DNA of 54,401 nt from Alphaproteobacteria bacterium UBA7314 (lineage in GTDB: Bacteria > Pseudomonadota > Alphaproteobacteria > MPNO01 > UBA830), in contig DKQG01000022.1 in NCBI GenBank assembly GCA_002471575.1, forward strand, positions 1-54,401, in the 5' to 3' direction. A program made the position numbers and the translations under genes. Under the pieces are notes generated by a model. The model worked only from the letters and a program-made list of their open reading frames with translations. It was not told the DNA's origin and searched no databases. Shown here piece by piece: positions 34,934 through 43,662 of the stretch (within the stretch, counting starts at the first letter, position 1; each line of letters opens with the position of its first letter).

Positions 34934-35914
34934 TTAAAGCTCGATATCGAACAAATGCATGGAATTGGTGCGGCCTATTTTCAAGCGGTCGTCTTCGCTG
35001 ATCGTGCAAACGTCGAACCAGTTCGCTGCGTGATCCACGTTTTCAAACGGCCAGTCCGCGGAAAATAGGATCCGGTCAGAACCGATTTCCAGCATCGCGT
35101 CGATCAACGTTTGGGTCCGGAAGTTACCCGACGTCGTGATGTAAAAATTGTTCTGGAAATAGTTGCCCAGCATTTTTTTCGCGGGATAGGCGCGTTCGTC
35201 GCCAACCCATTTGTTTCGGTTGTCGATCCGCCACATGCTGTATGGCAACCCCTCACCCATATGACCCAGCACAATCTGCAGATTCGGATGCCGATCAAAA
35301 AGACCTGACGCCATCAGACGTAGCGAATGAACGGCCGTTTCCTGGCCGAAAGCCCAGGTCGGCCCCAAGAGCCAGGGATGGCCTTCATAAATCTGCGCCA
35401 TGCTCGGTAGCGGGTTGCGTGGATGCAGATAAAACGGCACGTCAAGATCGGCTATCACATCCCAGAACGGGGCGTATTGGGGCAGATCGTAATAGACAGC
35501 CGATTCCTCGGTATCGATTTGCGAAAAGCCGTTGACCAAGGCACCGACAAAGCCCAGTTCCTTGACGCATCGCTCCATTTCAGCACATGCCATGTCGACA
35601 TCCTGAAGCGGTAAGGCAGCGAACCCCCGGAACCGGCCCGGATTGCGCTGCACCCACTCGGCCAGCATGTCATTGGATTTTTTCGCGATCTCGTTGGCGC
35701 GATTACGATCGTAAATCGCCTGCACGGCCGGAGCGTTGAGTGACAGGATCATCATCTCGACGCCATTCTGATCCATCTCGTCGATGCGGCGCCCCTCGAT
35801 ATCCATCAAACGCCCGGATAGTTCCTCCCAGGTTTCCGACGGCAGATAGCCGTTCGAATCCTGAAGCGTATCCTCAATGGCGTAATGTTCTTCGAGCGCA
35901 ATTTTACCTTGCAT
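34934..35914 (-). CDS. Gamma-resorcylate (2,6-dihydroxybenzoate) decarboxylase
   Basis: A 326-residue amidohydrolase-fold metal decarboxylase that reversibly converts 2,6-dihydroxybenzoate to resorcinol and CO2. The metal ligands fall at the same numbers I recall for the Rhizobium enzyme: Glu8, His10, His164 and Asp287, plus His218 in LGHMGEG. Long near-identical segments such as MILSLNAPAVQAI, VPFYLHPRNPLP and TSGNFRTQTLIDA make the call firm at the family level; related decarboxylases with 2,3-dihydroxybenzoate cannot be fully excluded. The resorcinol hydroxylase genes usually beside it are absent. Confidence 0.88.
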   Translation of the reverse strand: MQGKIALEEHYAIEDTLQDSNGYLPSETWEELSGRLMDIEGRRIDEMDQNGVEMMILSLNAPAVQAIYDRNRANEIAKKSNDMLAEWVQRNPGRFRGFAALPLQDVDMACAEMERCVKELGFVGALVNGFSQIDTEESAVYYDLPQYAPFWDVIADLDVPFYLHPRNPLPSMAQIYEGHPWLLGPTWAFGQETAVHSLRLMASGLFDRHPNLQIVLGHMGEGLPYSMWRIDNRNKWVGDERAYPAKKMLGNYFQNNFYITTSGNFRTQTLIDAMLEIGSDRILFSADWPFENVDHAANWFDVCTISEDDRLKIGRTNSMHLFDIEL

Positions 35915-36003
35915 GACATCCTTCCTTGCGTGTTTTGCGGCACCTTATCGTCGGCGTTCAGTTCGTTTTATTGCAGATGCATATACTCTAAAATATAAAA
36001 TAT

Positions 36004-36015
36004 TTTCATATGAAA
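36004..36015. promoter_or_regulatory. AT-rich 12-bp palindrome upstream of the resorcylate decarboxylase gene
   Basis: TTTCATATGAAA is a perfect palindrome 90 nt upstream of the decarboxylase ATG (minus strand) and just past the senA stop. The surrounding bases 35985-36010 are strikingly AT-rich in this GC-rich region, fitting a promoter/operator, but no regulator gene is adjacent. Confidence 0.35.
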
Positions 36016-36018
36016 TAG

Positions 36019-37326
36019 TTACTCGGCGGCACAGGTGCGAAAGCCGCAGAAAATATCAAACCGTTCCGGGCCGAAATAATTTCGGTACCTGGCATTAACG
36101 TAGCGGCTGCGTGTCACCCAGGATCCGCCGCGCAAAACCTTAGTCGCACCGAACAAGGGCTCAGAATATTCCTTGTAATCGTCGGGCACGAAGCCGGCGA
36201 ACCGGGTGAACGTGTCCGCCGTCCATTCCCAGACATTGCCGATCAACTGGCGGCAGCCCCAAGCGTTATCGCCCGCCTCGTAGTCCGCCACATCGGCGCA
36301 GCCAAGACCGAACCCGTCCATGTTGGCATGAACAGCTGTCACGGGTTCATCACCCCAAGGGTTGTCAGTCTTGAAAAGAACGCCATCGGGCCCGGGGCGC
36401 ATGGTCGAGGCGAACTCCCATTCCACCTCGGTCGGTAGACGCCGCCCGGCCCAGACACAATAAGCGTTTGCCTCATGCCAGTTCACATGAACGACCGGGC
36501 TGTCCGGGTTCAGATCGTTCCACCTATCGAAAAGGCGGACCTTCCAGCCGCCTGAACGATCGTGTTTCCAGTAGACCGGATGCGACGCGTCTCTTCCGCG
36601 CCGCCACGCCAACCCGTCCTCCGACCAGAGGCTGTTAGTCTTGTAACCGCCATCTTCGACAAACTCGGCAAACTGGCCGCAGGTCACCGTTGCACGGGCC
36701 ATGCGGAACGGCGCCACATTGATGTCGTGCGCCCATTTTTCATTGTCGAAGACGAAAGCATCTTCCGGCTTGGAGCCAAGGCGGAATTCGCCACCGGGGA
36801 TGACCGCATCACCGTCAAGCGAGCCGCTTCCGGCCACTCTTCCCGCGCGCGGCCCGCCGGGAGCGAAGGACGGGGTCGGATAGGCCAGCGTCTGTCGCGC
36901 CCAGGTAAACGCTTCGTCATGCATATCTTCGTGGAAAGTCGTGAACTGATAGAGGTAGCTGTCGCGTTCAGACGCTAATCCGCCGTCTAGCCGGTCGACG
37001 AGCGTATCGAGCACACGCGCCATATAATCCTTTATCTCTCTCAGTCGATAGATCGGCAGATCCCAGCGCGTATCGTGCGCGATGGCAATGGAATCGTAGA
37101 GCGCATCACCCCGTTCCAGCAGGGGCTGGCACCCGTATTCCTGCCGCAGGATGAAGAATTCATAGAACCAGGCAACATGACCGATTTCCCAGATCATTGG
37201 GTTCAGTATCGGCAGTTTTGGGCCTACGAGCTGTTCGTCGCTGAGCCCTTCGAGCAGTTCCAGCGTTCGTTGCCGGGCGCTGTGCATGATTTCGATAAGA
37301 TAGTCGGTGGTAACTTGTGCGGTCAT
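36019..37326 (-). CDS. senA: Selenoneine synthase SenA (EgtB-like sulfoxide-synthase-fold enzyme)
   Basis: A 435-residue EgtB homolog: a DinB-like helical domain (1-160) followed by an FGE-sulfatase domain. The iron ligands are visible as HEDMHDE (His132, His136) with His50 in WEIGHVAWFYE. SenA joins hercynine to a selenosugar, giving the precursor of selenoneine. The SenA assignment rather than EgtB rests on the sequence style (DALYDSIAIAHDTRWDLP) and on the divergent senB neighbour and selD 2 kb away. It is not next to an egtD, so hercynine must come from elsewhere. The start is 22 nt from the senB start on the opposite strand. Confidence 0.82.
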   Translation of the reverse strand: MTAQVTTDYLIEIMHSARQRTLELLEGLSDEQLVGPKLPILNPMIWEIGHVAWFYEFFILRQEYGCQPLLERGDALYDSIAIAHDTRWDLPIYRLREIKDYMARVLDTLVDRLDGGLASERDSYLYQFTTFHEDMHDEAFTWARQTLAYPTPSFAPGGPRAGRVAGSGSLDGDAVIPGGEFRLGSKPEDAFVFDNEKWAHDINVAPFRMARATVTCGQFAEFVEDGGYKTNSLWSEDGLAWRRGRDASHPVYWKHDRSGGWKVRLFDRWNDLNPDSPVVHVNWHEANAYCVWAGRRLPTEVEWEFASTMRPGPDGVLFKTDNPWGDEPVTAVHANMDGFGLGCADVADYEAGDNAWGCRQLIGNVWEWTADTFTRFAGFVPDDYKEYSEPLFGATKVLRGGSWVTRSRYVNARYRNYFGPERFDIFCGFRTCAAE

Positions 37327-37348
37327 ATTTCTGCGCTAGTTTGGAGCG

Positions 37349-38305
37349 ATGAAGATTAGCCTTGTAACACCCGCAGGGAAACAGTCGCGCGCCGGAAACC
37401 GCACGACTACCGTGCGCTGGGCCCGAATCCTCCGCCAGTTGGGCCACCAGGTAGCGATCGCGGAGGAAGACGACGGAAAAAACGCCGACATGCTGGTCGC
37501 CGTGCATGCCTGGCGCTCGGCAAAATCGATCCATGCTTTTTCCGACAGATACCCCGATAAACCGCTAGTCGTGCTGCTCGCAGGGACGGATATCTACAAA
37601 TTCCAACACAGCCATCGGGAAGAGACGCTGAGCTCCATGAATCGGGCGACGGAACTGGTTTGCCTGCATGAACTGGTGCACCGGGCGATCCCGAAGAAAT
37701 ACGCGAAAAAACTGCGAGTGATACACCAGTCTTCGCCGCCGCTTTCCACTCCGCGCGCACCGTCGACCCGCTGGTTTGAAACTGTCTTGGCCGGGCACCT
37801 GCGCGATGAGAAAGACTCTCTGCGCGCGGCTTACGCTGCCCGAATGGTTCCTAATGAGTCCCGGTTACGGGTCGTCCATCTTGGAAAAGCGCATGACGGG
37901 AAATGGGAGAGGGGCGCGCGCACGGAAATGCGGTCGAACCCGCGTTATATCTGGCGAGGCGAGGTGCCGGGCTGGCAGGTTCGGCGCCAGTTCGCCCGTA
38001 GCCATGCCATGGTGATAAGCTCGGTCATGGAAGGTGGCGCGAATATCGTATCTGAAGCCATCGTGTGCGGAGTACCGGTAATCGCATCGCGCATCGACGG
38101 CAATGTCGGCATGCTGGGAGAGGACTATCCGGCATATTATCCGGCAGAGGACGAAGCCGCGCTAGCGAAACTGCTGACCCGCGCCGAGACCGATCCTGCC
38201 TTTCTGAAGGATCTGGAACGCCGGTGCCGAAAACTCGCGCCACTTTATGCACCGGCTAAGGAAAAGGCGGCGTGGCGTAAACTGCTGAAGAGTCTGGGAG
38301 AATAA
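37349..38305 (+). CDS. senB: Selenosugar synthase SenB (TIGR04348-type glycosyltransferase)
   Basis: A 318-residue GT-B glycosyltransferase-like protein. SenB uses selenophosphate and a UDP-sugar to form a selenosugar for selenoneine synthesis. The N-terminus KISLVTPAGKQSRAGNRTTT and the segments MLVAVHAWRSAKSI and VVLLAGTDIYKF are characteristic of the family formerly called TIGR04348; the C-terminal donor site has VMEGGANIVSEAIVCGVPV. GGAG lies just before the ATG. It is divergent from senA and followed after 2 nt by a ketopantoate-reductase-family gene. Confidence 0.87.
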   Translation: MKISLVTPAGKQSRAGNRTTTVRWARILRQLGHQVAIAEEDDGKNADMLVAVHAWRSAKSIHAFSDRYPDKPLVVLLAGTDIYKFQHSHREETLSSMNRATELVCLHELVHRAIPKKYAKKLRVIHQSSPPLSTPRAPSTRWFETVLAGHLRDEKDSLRAAYAARMVPNESRLRVVHLGKAHDGKWERGARTEMRSNPRYIWRGEVPGWQVRRQFARSHAMVISSVMEGGANIVSEAIVCGVPVIASRIDGNVGMLGEDYPAYYPAEDEAALAKLLTRAETDPAFLKDLERRCRKLAPLYAPAKEKAAWRKLLKSLGE

Positions 38306-38307
38306 AT

Positions 38308-39231
38308 ATGCGCATTGCCATGATGGGAAGCGGTGGCATTGGAGGCTATTTTGGCGGTCGAATGGCAGCCACAGGTGCCGACGTCACTTTCATCGCCCGG
38401 GGGCGCCATCTGGATGCTATCCGACATAACGGACTTAGAATCGACAGCGCCGAACTGGGCGATGCCGTGATCCACCCTGCCCAGGCGACGGATAACCCCG
38501 CCGATGTCGGGCTTGTGGACTGTGTTATCTTGGGCGTCAAACTATGGGATACGGAAGAAACGGGTCGCGTCATCGCACCAATGTTGCGCCCCGACACCAT
38601 CGTGCTTTCCCTGCAGAACGGCGTCGACGGAGATGACATACTGGAACCTATCGTGGGCCGGGAACGGTTGATTGGTGGTGTTGCGTTTATTGCCAGCTCG
38701 ATCTCGAAGCCGGGCACCATCAAGCATGTCGGCTCAATGCAGCGGATCGTCTTAGGAGAGCCCGACGGATCTTCGTCCGGCCGCGTCACGGCGCTTTACG
38801 ATGCCCTGACCGCAGGGCGCATAGACGCAGAGATCAGCGACGATATTGAACGGACGATTTGGGAGAAATTCGTCTTTCTAGTCGGCATGAGCTCGACCAC
38901 CACGTTGATGAACAGCGAGATCGGCCCGATACGTACCGATCCGGAAGGCCGGGAGTTCTTGCTCAGCGTGTTTCGTGAAGTCACCGCCGTCGGCCGGGCG
39001 CGCGGCGTGGACCTGCCGGCGAATTTCGGCGACAGTCGCCTCGATTTCGCTGACAACGTCCCGGCTGAGATGACCACGTCGATGCACCACGATCTGAAGG
39101 CCGGCAACCGACTGGAACTGCCATGGCTGGCCGGCGCGGTGGTGCGAATGGGCCGCGAAGCGGATATCCCGACACCGGTATGCCAGACCGTATACGCGGC
39201 GCTTCTTCCAAAGGCAGGCGAAGACAATTGA
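38308..39231 (+). CDS. Ketopantoate reductase (ApbA/PanE) family protein linked to senB
   Basis: A 307-residue NADP-dependent reductase of the 2-dehydropantoate 2-reductase family: GSGGIGGYFGGRMA at the N-terminus, VKLWDTEETGRVIAPML, LQNGVDG, and the C-terminal helical domain with AEMTTSMHHDLKAGN before RLELPWL, including the conserved Lys and Asn-type residues. The ATG is 2 nt after the senB stop, so they are almost certainly co-transcribed. This family is not part of the described selenoneine pathway; it may be panE, simply placed here, or may reduce a sugar or keto acid related to it. A paralog is at 16681. Confidence 0.88.
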   Translation: MRIAMMGSGGIGGYFGGRMAATGADVTFIARGRHLDAIRHNGLRIDSAELGDAVIHPAQATDNPADVGLVDCVILGVKLWDTEETGRVIAPMLRPDTIVLSLQNGVDGDDILEPIVGRERLIGGVAFIASSISKPGTIKHVGSMQRIVLGEPDGSSSGRVTALYDALTAGRIDAEISDDIERTIWEKFVFLVGMSSTTTLMNSEIGPIRTDPEGREFLLSVFREVTAVGRARGVDLPANFGDSRLDFADNVPAEMTTSMHHDLKAGNRLELPWLAGAVVRMGREADIPTPVCQTVYAALLPKAGEDN

Positions 39232-39234
39232 CGT

Positions 39235-41499
39235 CTAAACCCGCACCGTAATTGGCTCTAGGCGCTCCGACTGCTCTAACACTTCGCCCACGATCATTGT
39301 GCGTGCGTAACCAAGTTCTATCAGCCCCGCGACGCAGGCGTCGGCGTTTTCGGCCGGCACGCTGGCGAGTAGGCCGCCGGCGGTCTGCGGGTCGTAGATC
39401 AGGGGATAGCGCGGGTCTTTGCCGGCCTCCTCGGGATTAGCCACAGCGCGCCGCAAACGCACGTTCTGAGGCTGGAGCGACGACAGGATGCCGGCTTTCG
39501 CCGTGTCCTCGGCCCCATCCATCAGCGGCACGGAATTCAGGTCCAACACTACGTCGACTTCGGATGCACGCACCATTTCAACCAGATGGCCCAACAATCC
39601 GAAACCGGTGATGTCGGTCGCCGAGCGGCTACCGTACTCGACCAGACATTGGGCGCCCAGCCGGTTCGACATCACCATGTGATCTAGCGCGGACGCGATC
39701 CAGCGGCCCTTCGCCTTGTGACGCATGTCGGCGGCAAACAGGGTGCCGGTGCCGATGGGCTTAGTAACGACTAGCTTGTCGCCGGGCTTCAAGCCACCCT
39801 TTCGCATGATCTTGTGCCTGTCGATCAGGCCGTTGACGGCGAAACCGAGGCTTAGTTCCGGCCCTTCGCTGGTATGCCCGCCGACCAGAGCGCAGTTCGT
39901 ATCGTTCAAGATCTCCATCGCGCCGCTCATCATCTGGGTCAGCGTATCCTCTACCTTGGATTCGATGCCGAAGGGCACGGTCGCGACCGCCAGCGCGGTC
40001 TGCGGATCGCCGCCCATGGCGAAAATATCGCCAAGGCTGTGATTTGCCGCAATCTTTCCAAAAATATAGGGATCGTCGACCATGGCGCGGAAGTAATCGA
40101 CCGTGTGCACGATCACCTTGCCTGGCGGTACTTCGACCACTGCCGCATCGTCCGGTTCATGCAGACCGATCAGCACGTCGTCGCGCGGCGCGGGCGTCAG
40201 CGAATTCAGCGCGCGCGACAGGACGGTGGCGCCGACCTTTGCGCCGCATCCACCGCAGCGCATGGCAATGGCGGAGATTTCCTTTACGACATCGGCGCTT
40301 GCCAACCCGCTCGGCAGCTGGGTGTCTTCTTTTTCGTCCATGTCGGGCAGATCGTTGAACTTGTCCATGAACCGCCGGTCGATCCAGTCTTTCCAGGTCC
40401 AGATCGTCCTGCCCTTCACCGACCAGCCGCCGCGCGAAGCGATGGCATATTTGTCGCCGGTTGAAATAAGGCTGAGAAATTTCGACTGCGGCCGAAACGC
40501 CTTGGGTTGCTTGCCGAGCAGCGCACGGCGCAGATTACGCGCCAGCGGTTTGCCCTGGCGCACGGCGAACACGCCGGATTTGGGCCTCGGGTAATTGACC
40601 ATAGCTGCAATATCGCCGGCAGCGTAGATATCAGGGTGTGATGTCGATTGCAGTGTGTCGGTCACTTTGATGAACCCGCCAGCATCGGTATCTATACCCG
40701 CCTTTGCCGGCCAGTCAGGTGCGCCGGCTGCCGTGACCCAGAGAATTTCTTGGGCGGCAATGGCGTCTCCCGCGTCGGTTCTCAGAATGCCGGGCTCCAC
40801 CTGCGTAACCGGCTCGCCGAGATGGAGTACCACATTCCGGTGCTGCAGCGTCTTCAGGAAGGCGGCACGGACCTTCGTGTTGTGGGTGGGCAGAATGTGC
40901 TCGGTGTTGCTGAACAGATGAAATTCGATGTTATCCGGCGGTTTACCCGCCGCCGCCCGCAGCCGGCCCAGCCTGTGCTGGATCGCAAGCAGGATTTCCA
41001 CACCACCGGCGCCGGCGCCGACAACGGCAATGCGCATCGGTCCCTCCTGCGACATCGCCCTCGCGCTGAGCGCCTCCCAGCGGTCGAGAAAATTATTGAT
41101 CGGTTTGACCGGCACGACGTTACCGGTCGCGCCCGGCACCAGCGACGTATTGGGCGTCGATCCCGTATTGATCGAGAGCAGTTCGAACGGCACCGGCGGA
41201 CGGTTGTCGCACAGGACCCATTTTCCGTTGAGGTCCAGGCCGGTGACGGCGGAATGATAGAACCGCGCATTGGCGAACCGGGCCAACGCGCCAAGATCGA
41301 TGTGCGCCTCGTCGTAATCGTAGTGCCCGGCGACATAGCCCGGCAGCATGCCCGAATAGGGTGTGTGTGCATCGCGGCAGATCAGCGTCAACCGCACCCC
41401 CGGCACCGGTTTCATCCCGAACCGCTTCAGAACCGCCACATGACTGTGTCCCCCGCCGATAAGGACGAGGTCTTTCACGATAGGGGTCTCGGAGTTCAT
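39235..41499 (-). CDS. selD: Selenophosphate synthase SelD with N-terminal FAD/NAD oxidoreductase domain
   Basis: A 754-residue fusion. Residues 1-380 are a pyridine-nucleotide disulfide oxidoreductase-like domain (VLIGGGHSHVAVL, VVGAGAGGVEILL, IYAAGDIA); residues about 410-754 are SelD, which makes selenophosphate from selenide and ATP. The SelD active site reads GGCGAKVG, keeping the reactive Cys and Lys of E. coli Cys17/Lys20 and not using Sec. GGHTSEGPELSLG and YDPQTAGGLLASVP are diagnostic. ATG 41499 starts 4 nt after the permease stop, preferred over TTG 41517. It supplies both SelA and SenB and is the last gene of the ABC transporter operon. Confidence 0.94.
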   Translation of the reverse strand: MNSETPIVKDLVLIGGGHSHVAVLKRFGMKPVPGVRLTLICRDAHTPYSGMLPGYVAGHYDYDEAHIDLGALARFANARFYHSAVTGLDLNGKWVLCDNRPPVPFELLSINTGSTPNTSLVPGATGNVVPVKPINNFLDRWEALSARAMSQEGPMRIAVVGAGAGGVEILLAIQHRLGRLRAAAGKPPDNIEFHLFSNTEHILPTHNTKVRAAFLKTLQHRNVVLHLGEPVTQVEPGILRTDAGDAIAAQEILWVTAAGAPDWPAKAGIDTDAGGFIKVTDTLQSTSHPDIYAAGDIAAMVNYPRPKSGVFAVRQGKPLARNLRRALLGKQPKAFRPQSKFLSLISTGDKYAIASRGGWSVKGRTIWTWKDWIDRRFMDKFNDLPDMDEKEDTQLPSGLASADVVKEISAIAMRCGGCGAKVGATVLSRALNSLTPAPRDDVLIGLHEPDDAAVVEVPPGKVIVHTVDYFRAMVDDPYIFGKIAANHSLGDIFAMGGDPQTALAVATVPFGIESKVEDTLTQMMSGAMEILNDTNCALVGGHTSEGPELSLGFAVNGLIDRHKIMRKGGLKPGDKLVVTKPIGTGTLFAADMRHKAKGRWIASALDHMVMSNRLGAQCLVEYGSRSATDITGFGLLGHLVEMVRASEVDVVLDLNSVPLMDGAEDTAKAGILSSLQPQNVRLRRAVANPEEAGKDPRYPLIYDPQTAGGLLASVPAENADACVAGLIELGYARTMIVGEVLEQSERLEPITVRV

Positions 41500-41503
41500 C
41501 TTT

Positions 41504-42991
41504 TCATCGTTCCTCAAGCGTTGTCTGGAGACGTAATCGGTTTCTTATCGTCCGGGAAATCGCATCCACGCAGATATTGAGCATGGCGGTAATCAGGATC
41601 AGGAAGAGCGCGCGGTCGAAACGCAGATCCGCAAAGGCGCTATCCACATAAAACCCCAATGTTGCAATCCCGAGAATGCCGAGGATCGCGGTTTCGCGCA
41701 TGATGATTTCCCAGCGATAGAACAGCAATGCCAGCATTGGCCGGTAAATGCGAGGCACCACCTCGTAGAAATATCGGTTCACCCCTCTGACCGCGTCGAG
41801 GCGGAGCTGCAGCGTCTCCGTAAAACGGCCGATTAGGTGACCGATGATCGCAGCGTTATGCAGGCTGAGAGCGACAATCGCCGGCAGCATCGACGGCCCC
41901 CACAAATTCAGCAGCACGAAGGCGAGGATGTATTCAGGTGTCGACCGGACGACGACCAAAAAAACGTGTCCGCCGGTGCGCGCCACCCGGCCCAGAAGCA
42001 ACGGCGAGATCAAAGGGAAAAACGCCATTGTCAGGAAGCCGGTCGCGACAAGGGCAATCATGGTCAGCTGGACGGTCGCGATAGTGCCGGGCCATATCTG
42101 ATCCACCATCAGCATCGAAACCCAGTCGCCAAGCGACGCCATCATGTTGTCGCCGCCGGCCCGGATCGGATAGGGGATGATGTCTTCGGTCAGAAACCGG
42201 CCTATATGGGCCCAGGAAAACGCCACACCCCAGGGAAGGATCGCGGCAGCGCCGATCAGATAGACCGGCAGCAGCGGCTTCTTCATCCACACACGCATGG
42301 TGGCGATGATCAGATAGAATAGGATCAAAAGGGCGGAGACCTCCGAATAAAGGCCCTCCTTGAACGCGGTTTCCAAATGAAAACCCAATGTCGGCAACCC
42401 GATGAAACCAAGCACGGCGCTCGACCGCAGACCGCATTCTAGCCGATACATGGAATAGGTGCGGAAATGCGCCCAGGCATCCGGCAGGCGCACGAACAGG
42501 AACGTCGATGCCCGCCCCGCCCCCACCGGTAACGCGCTGAGAGGCCGCTGATCGGCTTCCTCCAGAATTTCGGCGTAAACCTTGGCTATGATGCCGGCAT
42601 ACGGAATTGTGATTGCGAGTACGCCGGTGAGCGGCGACAGCCCGAACATCTGCAGGAAGATCAATGCCCAGAACAGCTCGTGAATGGCACGGATAAAGGC
42701 GCAACCGACCCGGACGATACGATAGTGGAATATTAGCGCGAGCCCGAACCCGATAACGTTCGCAAATGCCACACCCAGCAACGCGAATGCCAACGTATAG
42801 GCAATGGCGAGCGCGAGGCTGTCGGTCTGATAGAAATCGGGGGTGACGATCCCCGTCAGCAGCAAGCCGAATTCGTGCCACGGATCGCCGGTCGATATCG
42901 CGATGTCGGCAAAGATCAAGCACACGAATGCTATCAGCAGAAAACCAGATGTTGCACGCCCCAGCGGCGAAGACTCCCGCCGCAGGATCAC
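41504..42991 (-). CDS. PhnE-like ABC transporter permease, double-length
   Basis: A 495-residue membrane protein with two tandem permease domains, about twice the size of PhnE (about 260). Each half carries an EAA-type loop: the first around LPVGAGRASTFLFVRLPDAW, the second around VRGVNRYFYEVVPRIYRPM. About twelve hydrophobic segments are visible, so one chain could form the whole channel. It overlaps the ATPase gene by 4 nt and selD begins 4 nt after its stop. The substrate is inferred from that linkage to be a selenium compound. Confidence 0.88.
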   Translation of the reverse strand: MILRRESSPLGRATSGFLLIAFVCLIFADIAISTGDPWHEFGLLLTGIVTPDFYQTDSLALAIAYTLAFALLGVAFANVIGFGLALIFHYRIVRVGCAFIRAIHELFWALIFLQMFGLSPLTGVLAITIPYAGIIAKVYAEILEEADQRPLSALPVGAGRASTFLFVRLPDAWAHFRTYSMYRLECGLRSSAVLGFIGLPTLGFHLETAFKEGLYSEVSALLILFYLIIATMRVWMKKPLLPVYLIGAAAILPWGVAFSWAHIGRFLTEDIIPYPIRAGGDNMMASLGDWVSMLMVDQIWPGTIATVQLTMIALVATGFLTMAFFPLISPLLLGRVARTGGHVFLVVVRSTPEYILAFVLLNLWGPSMLPAIVALSLHNAAIIGHLIGRFTETLQLRLDAVRGVNRYFYEVVPRIYRPMLALLFYRWEIIMRETAILGILGIATLGFYVDSAFADLRFDRALFLILITAMLNICVDAISRTIRNRLRLQTTLEER

Positions 42992-43662
42992 GCCGCGATC
43001 GCACTTTTCGATAGGTACAATTCGTCCAGATCGTCGGGCGTCATGCCCGCCGAGGGCGTATCCATGACGATGCGACCGTCGCGAATACCGACGATACGAT
43101 CAGCAAATTCCAACGCCAGAGAGCGGTCGTGCATGGCCAGCAGAACGGTTTCCTTTTCTTCATTCATAGTCGCCAGAATCTCTCGCGCCTGGTGTTCGTC
43201 GACCGATGACACGGGCTCGTCCGCCACGATAACGCGACCGGGATGATACAACGCGCGCGCCAGCGCCGTACGCTGATACTGGCCGCCGGAAAGTTGGCCG
43301 ACATTGGCGAACATTTTCTCTTCCAGGCGTAAAGGCGCCAGCACTTCACGAACCTCCTGCACATCGGCGGCGGCGGGAAGCAACAGGTTACGCAGATTGC
43401 GCCAGACCGACCGTTCGTGCAGCCGCCCCATATAGACGTTGTGGAAAACCGTGAGAGCCTGCACCAGCGCCGAGTCCTGCGGCATCAGGGCAGCAGCGTC
43501 GCCCAGCTTGCCGTACAAAAGACGGAGCAGGGTGGATTTCCCTGCTCCGCTCTCTCCGACGAGCGCGATGCGCTCGCCCGCCTCTACAGTTAGGGAAACT
43601 TCGCGAAGGATCGACCTACCGTCATAGCCCGCCGACTCATCGCGGAGTTCCAGCAGGGGCAT
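42988..43662 (-). CDS. PhnC-like ABC transporter ATP-binding protein
   Basis: A 224-residue ABC ATPase of the phosphonate/phosphite-importer type. Walker A is GESGAGKST, the signature is LSGGQYQRTAL, Walker B is RVIVADEPVSSVDE and the switch His is in LLAMHDRSLAL. It overlaps the binding-protein stop by 1 nt and the permease start by 4 nt. Function follows the operon: import of an oxyanion, probably a selenium form. Confidence 0.9.
   Translation of the reverse strand: MPLLELRDESAGYDGRSILREVSLTVEAGERIALVGESGAGKSTLLRLLYGKLGDAAALMPQDSALVQALTVFHNVYMGRLHERSVWRNLRNLLLPAAADVQEVREVLAPLRLEEKMFANVGQLSGGQYQRTALARALYHPGRVIVADEPVSSVDEHQAREILATMNEEKETVLLAMHDRSLALEFADRIVGIRDGRIVMDTPSAGMTPDDLDELYLSKSAIAA

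Noticed and set aside
39874..41580. Long plus-strand ORFs opposite selD
   Set aside because: Antisense shadows of the high-GC selD gene; no ribosome sites or family similarity.
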